DNA from: an uncultured Paracoccaceae bacterium
GTDB lineage: Bacteria; Pseudomonadota; Alphaproteobacteria; Rhodobacterales; Rhodobacteraceae
DNA length: 64,000 nt
Reading direction: 5' to 3'
Assembly: GCA_947487205.1 (NCBI GenBank)
Contig: CANKVU010000010.1
Location: 1 to 64,000, forward strand
Shown: piece by piece, positions 30,490-40,238 of the stretch
Layout of the letters: the number at the start of each line of letters is the position of its first letter
Numbering within the stretch: the stretch's first letter is position 1
The notes under the pieces: generated by a model
What the model was told of the DNA's origin: nothing
Database searches by the model: none
What the model saw: only the letters and a program-made list of their open reading frames with translations
Translations under genes and position numbers: made by a program

Positions 30490-30915
30490 TCAGCATGCCT
30501 CGATCGACACGTCGGCCAGCGGTTCGCCGTCGGCGCTGACGATCGCGGCCTCGACGCCGTCGTATTCCTCGACGAACCGGCGCGTGGCGGGCTGCGCGCA
30601 CATCTGGGTCCGGATCTCGCGGTCCGCATCCATGGCATAGATTTCGCGCGCCGCGGGCCCGAACGCGTCGGCGTTGCGCGAATCGCGGAACCGCATGGAC
30701 AGCCGCCGACCCTCGGCCTCGGCCCCCAGGATCGTCAGGTCGTCGGTCAGGCGCTGCCCCGCACGGGCATCCATCGCCAGCGCCACCGCTTCGAGATCCG
30801 GAGGCGTCTCCGCCGCATCCCGTGCGCCCGCCTCGTCCACCGACAGCGCGTCCATCTCTCCCGCGCATCCTGCCAGCAGGGCCAGGATCACCAGCGGGCC
30901 GGTCGGAAACCTCAT
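30490..30915 (-). CDS. Putative lipoprotein, unknown function
   Basis: 141 residues with a lipoprotein signal (PLVILALLAGCAGEM; Cys about residue 17). The mature part contains a single further Cys pair region (MCAQPATRRFVEEYDGVEA and a final SIEAC), compatible with a disulfide. I recognise no domain. The start at 30915 has GGAGAG upstream. It lies 46 bases upstream of dnaG on the same strand. Confidence 0.72.
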   Translation of the reverse strand: MRFPTGPLVILALLAGCAGEMDALSVDEAGARDAAETPPDLEAVALAMDARAGQRLTDDLTILGAEAEGRRLSMRFRDSRNADAFGPAAREIYAMDADREIRTQMCAQPATRRFVEEYDGVEAAIVSADGEPLADVSIEAC

Positions 30916-31058
30916 CGCATCTCTCCGCTCTCGTTTCGGCGCCATACTGGGCGCCTCGGCGCCGGGACACAACCGCGCCCTTTCGCACCCGGGCCCTGTG
31001 GCGAACCGGCGCACAAGGACGGGCGTTGGGGCCGAACGACAGAGCCACAGGACGTTCC

Positions 31059-31553
31059 ATGCTCCGATCCCTCGCCCTCACCGCCTTCATCGCCCTCACC
31101 GCCGGCCCCGCGAGCGCCCAGAGCGCCCAGAGCGCCGGCGGAACCCTCATCGATACCGCCCGGGACGCCGGCACGTTCGAGACGTTCCTTTCCGCGGCCG
31201 AGGTGGCGGGCCTCCTCGACGCGCTCGAAAGCGACGGCCCCTTCACCGTGTTCGCCCCGACCGACGCGGCCTTCGCCGCCTTCCCCGAGGGCGAACTCGA
31301 GCGGCTGCTCGAGCCGGCCAATCAGGACCGCCTGACCGCGATGCTCAGCTACCACGTCGTTCCCGGAGAGATCCGTCTCGCGGATCTGGCGGACGGTCAG
31401 CAGCTCGACACCGTCCAGGGCGATCCGCTGCCGGTCGAACTTCGGGACGGGCGCGCCATCGTCGGCAACGCGACGGTCGCCGATCCCGACATGGCGGCCG
31501 GCAACGGCGTCCTTCATGCCATCGACGCGGTGATCGTCTTGCCGGCGCGCTGA
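31059..31553 (+). CDS. Fasciclin (FAS1) domain secreted protein
   Basis: 164 residues: a signal peptide ending ASAQS, then one FAS1 domain. Signatures are GPFTVFAPTDAAFAAFPEGE (H1 box) and NGVLHAIDAVILP-like NGVLHAIDAVIVLP (H2 box). Single-domain FAS1 proteins act in cell adhesion or matrix binding outside the cytoplasm; the exact role is unknown. It converges with the gene at 31561. Confidence 0.9.
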   Translation: MLRSLALTAFIALTAGPASAQSAQSAGGTLIDTARDAGTFETFLSAAEVAGLLDALESDGPFTVFAPTDAAFAAFPEGELERLLEPANQDRLTAMLSYHVVPGEIRLADLADGQQLDTVQGDPLPVELRDGRAIVGNATVADPDMAAGNGVLHAIDAVIVLPAR

Positions 31554-31560
31554 GCGCGCC

Positions 31561-32037
31561 TCATTCGCCGCGCGCGCGCTCGGCCAGGCGGACCGCCAGG
31601 ATGTCGGCCATGGCGCGGGCCGCCCCCGCATCGGTGATGCCGCCCACGCCGATCCGCCGACCGATCCGCCAATAGAGCCCCGGCACCCATGCCGCGCCGG
31701 GCGCGTGACGCAGCCGCAGGACGAACCCGTTCGACGGTTTGATCGCGAACATCCCCCGGTCCACGCCCGCGATCGCGTCCATCGAAACGAGCCTGCGGCC
31801 ATTCGACAGGAACAGGCCCTCCGCCCGCAATTCCACCGCCTCGCGCGTGCCGATCCACATCGCCCGCACCGACAGGGCGACGCCCAGGCCCAGAAGCCCC
31901 AGCGCCAGCCGCCAGGCCGTGGGATTGGGGACCGCGACGGCAAGCCACAGGATCAAGGCGGCGAGCGCCGACAGGACGGTGGCCGCCACGATGCGGCGGG
32001 GGCCGGAGGCCGGCAGCCGGGCGATCGGGTCGCTCAT
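31561..32037 (-). CDS. Membrane protein with two N-terminal helices, unknown function
   Basis: 158 residues. Two hydrophobic segments (about 18-38 and 45-65) precede a soluble region with the form of a PH-like/PrsW-tail domain (REAVELRAEGLFLSNGRRLV, LSMDAIAGVD-like). Its ATG overlaps the olsA stop (ATGA), so it is the third gene of the olsB-olsA transcript. Function unknown. Confidence 0.7.
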   Translation of the reverse strand: MSDPIARLPASGPRRIVAATVLSALAALILWLAVAVPNPTAWRLALGLLGLGVALSVRAMWIGTREAVELRAEGLFLSNGRRLVSMDAIAGVDRGMFAIKPSNGFVLRLRHAPGAAWVPGLYWRIGRRIGVGGITDAGAARAMADILAVRLAERARGE

Positions 32038-32879
32038 GCCTGCCGTCCGATCGCGTCGGTTCGGCGCGCGCCCAGCCCGCCGCGCACCGCCGCTTCCGCC
32101 GCCCGGGCCAGGGCCTTGCGGTCGGTGTGATCGGCGACGCGGAGCGGGGGGTGACGGACGACCTCCACCGATCCGCCGGGCCACGCGGCGAGATGCTTCG
32201 CCAGGTCCGCCGCGAACGCCATGTCGCCCCACCATCCGAAGAAGTCGTCCGGCGCCCCCTCAGGGGGGTGATACACCACGCTCACCGGCTGCACCTCCAT
32301 CTCCGGTCCCAGTTCGCCGCCGAAGAAGGCGCCGAACAGCGTCGTCTTGAAGGGCAGCACCCTCAGCGTGTCGGTCGACGTGCCCTCGGGGAAGAACAGC
32401 AGCCGATGCCCCGCCGCGAGGCGCCGTTCGAGCAGGCCCCGATGCGCGCCCGCCTCGCGCGGGGCGCGATTGATGAAGACGGTGCCCGTCGCGCGCGCCA
32501 GCCAGCCGATGCCGGGCCAGGCCGATACCTCCGATTTCGACACGAAATAGAGCGGTCCCGTGGCATTGAGCACGAAGATGTCGAGCCACGAGCCGTGATT
32601 GGCGACCAGCGCGCCCTGCCCCCGCATCACCGGCCCCGAAACGTCGAGGCGGATGCCCAGGATCCGCAGCGCGCCCCGACAGACCGTCACGGTGATCCAG
32701 GGCGACACGGGGCGTCCGGTCCCGCAGATCGGCCGTTCCACCGCCCGGACGATCCCGTGCACCAGCAGCATCCCGAACACCCAGATCGCCAGCGGGCCGA
32801 TCCGCAGCGCGGCCAGGATCCGGCCCGAAAGGGGGATCGGCGGCGATCCCGCGGGCGCCGCCCCGCGCCAAGTCGTCAT
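32034..32879 (-). CDS. olsA: 1-acyl-sn-glycerol-3-phosphate acyltransferase, probable ornithine-lipid OlsA
   Basis: 281 residues. PlsC-type acyltransferase with one N-terminal helix (LAIWVFGMLLVHGIVRAV) and motifs NHGSWLD (HX4D), GTVFINRAPR, FFPEGTSTD and VQPVSVVYHP. OlsA esterifies the hydroxyl of lyso-ornithine lipid in the inner membrane. The assignment to OlsA instead of PlsC rests on coupling to olsB (ATGA overlap). Confidence 0.9.
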   Translation of the reverse strand: MTTWRGAAPAGSPPIPLSGRILAALRIGPLAIWVFGMLLVHGIVRAVERPICGTGRPVSPWITVTVCRGALRILGIRLDVSGPVMRGQGALVANHGSWLDIFVLNATGPLYFVSKSEVSAWPGIGWLARATGTVFINRAPREAGAHRGLLERRLAAGHRLLFFPEGTSTDTLRVLPFKTTLFGAFFGGELGPEMEVQPVSVVYHPPEGAPDDFFGWWGDMAFAADLAKHLAAWPGGSVEVVRHPPLRVADHTDRKALARAAEAAVRGGLGARRTDAIGRQA

Positions 32880-33640
32880 GCCCGTTCCCGGGCATAGATC
32901 GCCCGTGCCCGGGCGGTGAAGTCGACGGTATCCATCAGCAGGCAGACATCGGTCGTGTTGAAGCGGCGATCGACCCATGCCCCCTCCCCAACCGTTCCGC
33001 CGATCCGCAGATACGCCTTGAGCAGGGCCGGCACCGCGCGGACGGCCCGGCGCCGGTCGATGCGCTCCGCGGGCAGGATATCCATGGCGACCGCCCCGGG
33101 CGGTCGGGCGCGCACGCGCACCGCCTCGGGGGCGAGGTGATTGTGATGGAGCCACGACAAAGGCTCGGCGAGCGCGCCGAGGTCGGTGCCGTGGAACGAG
33201 GCCGTGCCGAACATCAATTCGATACCCCGCGATTCGACATAGGCGGCCAGCCCGCTCCAGATCTCGTACATGGCCGCCCCCCCGCGGTAATCGCGATGCA
33301 CGCAGGACCGGCCCAGTTCCAGCAGCTTACGGCCCGACGACCTGACCGGCGCAAGGTCGTATTCCCCTTCGGTGTAGAATCCCCCCGCCCGGGCCGCCCC
33401 GTCCTCCGTCAGAAGGCGATAAACGCCCACCACGTCGTCCCCCGCGGGCCGCGCGCGGTCGCGCAGGATCAGGTGGTCGCAGAGCGCGTCGAAGCCATCG
33501 GCCTCGCGCCGGTCGGCGTGGTCGACGAAGTCGCCGTCGCTGCCCAGTTCCTCGACGAAGACCGCATAGCGCAGGCGCTGGGCGGCCGCCACGTCGGCGG
33601 GGCATTCGGCGAGGGAGAGCGCGTAATCGGGCTTGGCCAT
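32876..33640 (-). CDS. olsB: L-ornithine N-alpha-acyltransferase OlsB
   Basis: 254-residue acyltransferase of the GNAT-like fold found in ornithine-lipid synthesis. Landmarks are RLRYAVFVEELG, DGFDALCDHLILRD, the core LLELGRSCVHRDYRGGAAMYEIW and MFGTASFHGTD. It transfers a 3-hydroxy-fatty acyl group from ACP to ornithine, giving lyso-ornithine lipid, which the next gene completes. Phosphate-free membranes under phosphate limitation are the usual context, but a pho box is not evident upstream. Confidence 0.93.
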   Translation of the reverse strand: MAKPDYALSLAECPADVAAAQRLRYAVFVEELGSDGDFVDHADRREADGFDALCDHLILRDRARPAGDDVVGVYRLLTEDGAARAGGFYTEGEYDLAPVRSSGRKLLELGRSCVHRDYRGGAAMYEIWSGLAAYVESRGIELMFGTASFHGTDLGALAEPLSWLHHNHLAPEAVRVRARPPGAVAMDILPAERIDRRRAVRAVPALLKAYLRIGGTVGEGAWVDRRFNTTDVCLLMDTVDFTARARAIYARERA

Positions 33641-33826
33641 GCGGGGCGACGGCTCGTTCGGACGAAATCCCGCGATCCTTAGGGCGCCGGCCCGCCGGTG
33701 GCAACCGGACCGCCCCCCGCGCATGCGGAACGTCCCCGGCCGGGGGCCCTGCATCGCAGATCCGAAGGGGGGTTTCGTCGCCGGCCCGGACGGGCCTCGC
33801 GGACACTGCCGATCGCGGTGGCGAGG

Positions 33827-33901
<75 letters not shown>

Positions 33902-34011
33902 GCGCGTCGGTGGCGGGTCCATAGACGCTGCCGCCCGGGGGCGCAAGAGCACGAAGACAGATAGTGGCGGGCGAACTGGACCGCACCGGCCGATGCGTCT
34001 ATGTCGGGGCC

Positions 34012-34164
34012 ATGTCGAGCCGGCCGGACAAGAACAGGGACAATCCCGCCACGGCCCGCGAGGAGCGGCTGAAGGCGGCGTTGAAATCCAACATCGCCCG
34101 GCGCAAGGCCCAGGGCAAGGCGCGCGAAGACACGAACCGCACCCAGAACGACCACGAGCAGTAG
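34012..34164 (+). CDS. Small conserved basic protein upstream of murA
   Basis: 50 residues, very hydrophilic and probably helical (RLKAALKSNIARRKAQGKA), ending in a disordered tail. A GTG at 33964 could add 16 residues, but the ATG at 34012 fits the small proteins seen in the same place upstream of murA in relatives, from memory. It ends nine bases before murA, so it is co-transcribed. Function unknown. Confidence 0.68.
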   Translation: MSSRPDKNRDNPATAREERLKAALKSNIARRKAQGKAREDTNRTQNDHEQ

Positions 34165-34173
34165 GACGGGCCA

Positions 34174-35438
<1,265 letters not shown>

Positions 35439-35442
<4 letters not shown>

Positions 35443-35906
35443 GCGACGCGAGGTTCGAGGATGCCCGGGGCGGTGCGCTGCGGCTGCGCGCATTCGACGC
35501 CGAGGACCTGCAGGTGATCTCCTCGCTGGTCCAGGACGGCGTCGTGCCGATCACCGAGATGACCTATTCGCGCGGCCAGCGCAGGTTCGGCATGCTGCTG
35601 AACCGCCTGCGCCGCGAGGATGCCCGGATCGGCGACGGCGACGTGGAGCGCGTCCAGTCCGTGCTCGCCGTGGAGGACGTGACCGCGGTGCGGACGCAGG
35701 GCATCGACCGGTCCGACCGCGACCTCGTCCTGCAGGTGCTGTCGCTGGGGATCGAACCCGGCGCGGATGGCGGCGGCCGGATCGTCGTCACCCTCGCCGG
35801 CGACGGGGCCATCGCCCTCGAGGTCGAAGCGCTCGAGGTGACGCTGCGCGACGTGACGCGTCCCTACCGCGCGCCGTCGGGAAAGCTTCCCGATCACGGC
35901 GCCTGA
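35439..35906 (+). CDS. DUF2948 family protein
   Basis: 155 residues of the DUF2948 family, found between murA and hisD in many Rhodobacterales. Signatures: [19 protein letters not shown] and [20 protein letters not shown]. No signal peptide or membrane helix. Function unknown; coupling to murA suggests co-expression but not function. Confidence 0.9.
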
Positions 35907-35964
35907 GGCGCGGCGGGCCGCGAACTGGCAACCAGCCCCCCGGGGCACGATGATCGGAGGGGCC

Positions 35965-37263
35965 ATGGCCCGGTTTCTGAACACGCGCGACGAGGGGTTC
36001 GAGACGGACTTCGCCGCGCTCCTCACGATGAAGCGCGAGGATTCGCCCGACGTGGATGCGGCGGTCGATGCGATCATCGCCGATGTGCGGGCCCGCGGTG
36101 ATGCCGCGCTGGTGGATCTGACGGCCCGGTTCGACGGTACCCACCTGACCCCCGGCCGCCTCGCCCTCACCCAGGCGGAAATCGATTGCGCCGTCGCCGC
36201 CGTTCCGGCCGAAGATCGTGCCGCGCTCGAGCTCGCGGCAGAGCGGATCCGCGCCTACCACGAACGCCAGATGCCGCGCGACGAAAGCTGGACGGACGCC
36301 ACCGGCGCGACCCTGGGCTGGCGCTGGACGGCCGTGGGCGCGGCGGGGCTCTACGTTCCGGGCGGGCGGGCCTCCTATCCCTCCTCGGTGCTGATGAACG
36401 CGATCCCCGCCCGCGTCGCCGGGGTGGAGCGTCTGGTCGTCACCGCGCCCACGCCGGGCGGCGTCGTCAATCCGCTGGTGGTCCTGGCCGCCCAGCTCTC
36501 CGGCGTGGACCAGATCTTCCGCGTGGGCGGCGCGCAGGCCATCGCCGCGCTCGCCTACGGAACCGAGACGATCGCCCCCGTCGACAAGATCACCGGCCCC
36601 GGCAACGCCTATGTCGCGGCCGCCAAGCGGCGGGTCTTCGGCCGGGTGGGCATCGACATGATCGCCGGCCCGTCCGAGATCCTCGTCATCGCCGACGGCG
36701 ACACCGATCCCGACTGGGTCGCCCTCGACCTTCTGAGCCAGGCCGAGCACGACGACAGCGCCCAATCGGTCCTGATGACGCCCGACGGGGACCTCGCCGA
36801 ACGGGTATGCGCCGCCGTCGAGGCGCGGCTCGCCACGCTGGAACGCCGCGAGATCGCCCGCGCAAGCTGGGAGGGATGCGGGGCCGTCATCGTCGTGCGG
36901 GACCTGGCCGAGGCGGCGGACCTCGCCGATCGGTTCGCGCCCGAACATCTGGAACTCTGCGTCGCGGATCCGGAAACGCTGGCCGCCCGGATCCGGAATG
37001 CCGGTGCCATGTTCCTCGGCCACTGGACGCCCGAGGCGATCGGCGATTACGTGGGCGGACCGAACCATGTCCTGCCGACTGCCAGATCGGCGCGGTTTTC
37101 CAGCGGCTTGTCCGTTCTCGACTTCCTCAAGCGCACGACCATGGCGCGAATGACGCCGGAATCGCTCCGCGCCGTCGGTCCCGCCGCCGAAACGCTGGCC
37201 CGCGCCGAAAGCCTTGAGGCCCACGGCCTCAGCGTCCGGGCTCGGCTCGACCGGCTGAACTGA
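35965..37263 (+). CDS. hisD: Histidinol dehydrogenase
   Basis: 432 residues; oxidises histidinol to histidine in two NAD-dependent steps. Motifs: LYVPGGRASYPSSVLMNAIPA, GPGNAYVAAAKR, IAGPSEILVIAD, SQAEHDDSAQS with Zn-binding Gln/His, and HLELCV near the C-terminus. I use the ATG at 35965 (GGAGGGG upstream); an ATG at 35950 lies before that ribosome binding site. hisC is 13 kb away in this window. Confidence 0.96.
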   Translation: MARFLNTRDEGFETDFAALLTMKREDSPDVDAAVDAIIADVRARGDAALVDLTARFDGTHLTPGRLALTQAEIDCAVAAVPAEDRAALELAAERIRAYHERQMPRDESWTDATGATLGWRWTAVGAAGLYVPGGRASYPSSVLMNAIPARVAGVERLVVTAPTPGGVVNPLVVLAAQLSGVDQIFRVGGAQAIAALAYGTETIAPVDKITGPGNAYVAAAKRRVFGRVGIDMIAGPSEILVIADGDTDPDWVALDLLSQAEHDDSAQSVLMTPDGDLAERVCAAVEARLATLERREIARASWEGCGAVIVVRDLAEAADLADRFAPEHLELCVADPETLAARIRNAGAMFLGHWTPEAIGDYVGGPNHVLPTARSARFSSGLSVLDFLKRTTMARMTPESLRAVGPAAETLARAESLEAHGLSVRARLDRLN

Positions 37264-37337
37264 CCTCGACGCGCGGCTGGCGGGATCTTATGTTGTCTTC
37301 GGGGGGAGGCGATCTTGAACACCGGACCGAGGCGCCG

Positions 37338-37796
37338 ATGACGTATCTGAGCCACGTGGAAGTCGACGATCGCGGCCTTCCCGTTCCCTCTCCCGAGCTT
37401 GAGCAGGAACGCCGCGTCGCGGTGTTCGACCTGCAGGAGGGCAGCGCTTTCCACCTCCCCGAGGCGCCGGGCCCCTACCGGCTGCGGCTCGGCATGGAAA
37501 ACGGCCGGGCGCATTTCCGTTGGCACGCCGAGGGCGGGCCCGAAGGGGAATTCACGCTCGCGCTCGGCAGCCTCGCCCAGGCGGCGAAGGATTACCGCGC
37601 CCTCTGCGACGGCTATGCCGAGGCGGTGCGGTCGCTCCCCCCGGCCCGGATCGGCGAGATCGACGCCGCCCGCCGCGAGATCCACACCGATGCGGCGCGC
37701 CAGTTGCAGGCGCGGCTGTCGGAGCGGGCGCGGATGGACGAGCACACGGCGCGGCGATTGTTCACGCTCATCTGCGCGATGTCGCAACCTGCGTGA
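37338..37796 (+). CDS. UPF0262 family protein
   Basis: 152 residues, UPF0262 family, restricted to alphaproteobacteria and regularly placed after hisD. Landmarks: ERRVAVFDLQEGSAF, PYRLRLGMENGRAHF and LGSLAQAAKDYRALCDGY. Function unknown. In most relatives a low-molecular-weight phosphatase gene follows before infA; here only 76 bases separate it from infA. Confidence 0.9.
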   Translation: MTYLSHVEVDDRGLPVPSPELEQERRVAVFDLQEGSAFHLPEAPGPYRLRLGMENGRAHFRWHAEGGPEGEFTLALGSLAQAAKDYRALCDGYAEAVRSLPPARIGEIDAARREIHTDAARQLQARLSERARMDEHTARRLFTLICAMSQPA

Positions 37797-37872
37797 TCCG
37801 GCTTGATTCCGCCGCCATAAGGCGCCATCTAGGCGCCATCCGTTAACGCGGAGGGTAAATCACGGAGTGACC

Positions 37873-38091
37873 ATGGCCAAGGAAGAACTGCTCGAATTTC
37901 CCGGCGTCGTGAAGGAACTCCTGCCGAATGCGACATTCCGGGTCGAGCTGGAAAATGGTCATGAGATCATCGCGCATACGGCAGGCAAGATGCGCAAGAA
38001 CCGCATCCGGGTCCTCGCCGGCGACAAGGTACAGGTCGAGATGACCCCCTACGACCTGACCAAAGGTCGGATCAATTACCGCTTCAAGTGA
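37873..38091 (+). CDS. infA: Translation initiation factor IF-1
   Basis: 72 residues, the usual IF-1 length and a single OB fold ([40 protein letters not shown], ending YRFK). It binds the 30S A-site. GGAG precedes the ATG by five bases. Its TGA is embedded in AAGTGAGG, where the GTG would be the start of maf in a GTGA overlap if the maf frame were intact. Confidence 0.97.
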   Translation: MAKEELLEFPGVVKELLPNATFRVELENGHEIIAHTAGKMRKNRIRVLAGDKVQVEMTPYDLTKGRINYRFK

Positions 38092-38668
38092 GGCGCCTCG
38101 CCTGATCCTGGGCTCCGGATCGCCGCGCCGACGCGAGATCCTGGCACAGATCGGCCTGACCCCCGCCGAAATCCGCGCCCCCGACATCGACGAGACCCCC
38201 AGGGCCGGCGAGATGCCGCGCGCCTATTGTCGGCGCATGGCGGCCGAAAAGGCCGCGGCGGTCGGCGTGGCGCCGGGCGAGGTGGTCCTGTGTGCCGACA
38301 CGACCGTCCATGCCGGCCGGCGGATCCTCGGAAAGCCCGCCGATGCCCGAGAGGCGCGCGACTTCCTCACCCTGCTGTCGGGCCGCCGCCACCGGGTCGT
38401 CACCGCGGTCGCCGTGCGCACGCATGACCGCGACTGGCACCGCGAGGTGGTCAGCACCGTGAAGCTGAAACGCCTCTCCGAAGCCGAGATCACGGGTTAT
38501 CTCGCGACCGGCGATTGGCTCGGCAAGGCCGGCGGCTACGCGATCCAGGGTCCGGCCGGCGCCTTCGTGCCGTGGATGCAGGGGTCCTATTCCGCGGTCA
38601 TGGGGCTGCCCGTGGCCGAAACGGCCGCGTTGTTGCAGGCTGCCGGCCTGCCGATCTGGCCGTCGTGA
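38088..38668 (+). CDS. maf: Maf nucleoside-triphosphate pyrophosphatase, 5' end disrupted by a 5-bp duplication
   Basis: The frame open from 38102 to 38668 encodes Maf from [19 protein letters not shown] through the DETPRAGE and [16 protein letters not shown] motifs to the [12 protein letters not shown] end. Maf hydrolyses modified or canonical dTTP/UTP/CTP. In that frame there is no ATG, GTG or TTG before 38213, which lies after the essential GSGSPRR motif. The natural GTG at 38088 (overlapping the infA TGA) reads M-R-R-L-A and stops at once. The cause is a tandem CGCCT CGCCT at 38094-38103: removing one copy gives [13 protein letters not shown] in frame. Either a real frameshift with CTG/other rescue, a slippage switch, or a sequence error. 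Confidence 0.85.
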
Positions 38669-38699
38669 TTACGGGCATGAATATGAAGCGAAGATCGCC

Positions 38700-39740
38700 G
38701 TGAAGGGCACCACCATCCATCTCGACCGGATCGGCGACCGCCTCGCCGCCGCGCGCATCGTCGACGGGCGGCTCGACGACCTTCTCATCTCGCCCGACGC
38801 GGATGTGCCGCTGCCCGGCGCCGTCTATCGCGGGATCGTCGACCGACCGATGAAGGGCCAGGGCGGCGTCACCCTGCGCCTGCCGGATGGGACGGCCTTC
38901 CTGCGGAAGGCGCGCGGCCTCGCGCCGGGACAGCGGCTCCTGGTTCAGGTCACCGGCTTTTCCGAGGCGGGCAAGGCGGTTCCCGTCACCGCCGACCCGG
39001 TGTTCAAGTCGCGCCACGTCATCGTCACCCCCGGCAAGCCCGGCTTCAACGTCTCGCGCCGGGTCCGCGACACCGATACGCGCGAGGCGCTCCTCGCTCT
39101 CGCCCACGAGGTCGCCGGACCGCCGGCCGAATTCGGCGTGATCCTGCGTTCGGGGGCCGAGTTCGCGCCCCGCGACGAGGTGGCCGAGGATCTCCTCGCG
39201 CTTCTCGACCTGGCCGCCCGCGTCGCCGCCGATACGGGGACCGAGCCGGAGCTTCTGGTCGAGGGGCCTGATCCCCACACGGCCGCGTGGCGCGACTGGC
39301 CTGCCCCCGATTCCCTGTTCCGCGATCCCGGATCCTTCGCCGAGCACGGGATCGACGCCATGATCGAGGCGCTTTTCTCCCCCCGGATCGAGCTCTCGAG
39401 CGGCGCATGGATGAGCCTGGAGCCGACGCGCGCCCTCGTCGCCGTCGACGTGAACACGGGGGGCGACGGCTCCCTGGCCGCCGGGCTCAAGGCCGACATC
39501 GCCTGCGCGCGGGCACTTCCGGCGGCCCTGCGCTGCCGCGGCCTCGGCGGGCAGGTGGTGATCGACATGGCCCCCGCGCCCAAGAAGGACCGCCGGGTGA
39601 TCGAGGACGTGCTGCGCGCGGCCTTCCGCGCCGATCCCGTGGACACGGCGCTCGCCGGATGGACCCCGCTTGGCCATTTCGAGCTGCAACGCCGAAGGGA
39701 GCGCCTGCCCCTCCACCTGATTTCGGAGCTGCGGCCATGA
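38700..39740 (+). CDS. rng: Ribonuclease E/G family protein (short, RNase G-like)
   Basis: 346 residues. The DNase-I-like catalytic subdomain has ALVAVDVNTGGDGS and GGQVVIDMAPAPKKDRR with both metal-binding aspartates. The N-terminal S1-like region is short (GAVYRGIVDRPMKGQGGVTLRL), and the zinc-link cysteines and the RNA-degradosome scaffold of RNase E are absent. The start is a GTG at 38700. It ends in a four-base ATGA overlap with yacG. Confidence 0.9.
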   Translation: MKGTTIHLDRIGDRLAAARIVDGRLDDLLISPDADVPLPGAVYRGIVDRPMKGQGGVTLRLPDGTAFLRKARGLAPGQRLLVQVTGFSEAGKAVPVTADPVFKSRHVIVTPGKPGFNVSRRVRDTDTREALLALAHEVAGPPAEFGVILRSGAEFAPRDEVAEDLLALLDLAARVAADTGTEPELLVEGPDPHTAAWRDWPAPDSLFRDPGSFAEHGIDAMIEALFSPRIELSSGAWMSLEPTRALVAVDVNTGGDGSLAAGLKADIACARALPAALRCRGLGGQVVIDMAPAPKKDRRVIEDVLRAAFRADPVDTALAGWTPLGHFELQRRRERLPLHLISELRP

Positions 39741-39910
39741 CCTGCCCGATCTGCGACCGGCCGACCGACGCAGCCTACCGTCCCTTCTGCTCCAGGCGCT
39801 GCGCCGATATCGACCTGGGGCGCTGGCTGACGGGCAGCTACGCCATCCCGGCCGAGGAGGACGACCACTGGGACGAGGACACGCCCCCCGACCGCGGCCC
39901 GACGCACTGA
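39737..39910 (+). CDS. yacG: DNA gyrase inhibitor YacG
   Basis: 57 residues; zinc-ribbon protein with CPICDRP and FCSRRCADIDLGRWL (CxxC...CxxxC) and an acidic tail. YacG of E. coli binds GyrB and inhibits DNA gyrase. The ATG overlaps the end of the RNase G gene, as is usual in this order. Confidence 0.92.
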   Translation: MTCPICDRPTDAAYRPFCSRRCADIDLGRWLTGSYAIPAEEDDHWDEDTPPDRGPTH

Positions 39911-39992
39911 TTTTTGGATCCGCCCTCTGGACTGTCCCCGCACCTGCGTCTAAGAGGGCGCCACCCCGCCGGGACACGCTCCCGGGACCCGT

Positions 39993-40067
39993 GCCCGGGT
40001 AGCTCAGGGGTAGAGCAGTGGATTGAAAATCCTCGTGTCGGTGGTTCGATTCCGCCCCCGGGCACCA
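39993..40067 (+). tRNA. tRNA-Phe (anticodon GAA), one mismatch in the anticodon stem
   Basis: 75 bases with encoded CCA. Acceptor GCCCGGG/CCCGGGC, anticodon stem-loop GTGGA-TTGAAAA-TCCTC giving GAA, T-loop GTTCGATTC. Positions 28 and 42 are both T, so the stem has a U-U mismatch; the other four pairs are intact. Position after yacG is that expected for Rhodobacterales. Confidence 0.9.
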
Positions 40068-40172
40068 CAAGAAACACGATAATTCGCGTAACCCGCTGCC
40101 TATCTTCCCGCGCGTCTTGGCGCGATGGAAAATCTACATGCTAAAGTTGTAGGCGCGGGCAGGACCTTCACG

Positions 40173-40200
40173 TTGACCCCTCCCGCGATGAGCATACCCT
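40173..40200 (+). promoter_or_regulatory. Candidate sigma-70 promoter of the GDSL esterase gene
   Basis: TTGACC at 40173-40178 and TACCCT at 40195-40200, spacing 16; the start codon lies 39 bases downstream. The -10 is weak. Confidence 0.35.
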
Positions 40201-40238
40201 TGCGTCAGGCGCAACGGGGCGCCGGTGGGAGGAAATCC

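Noticed and set aside
39921-39960. 8-bp inverted repeat CGCCCTCT / AGAGGGCG upstream of tRNA-Phe
   Set aside because: Arms 24 bases apart without a T tract; could be chance in GC-rich DNA.
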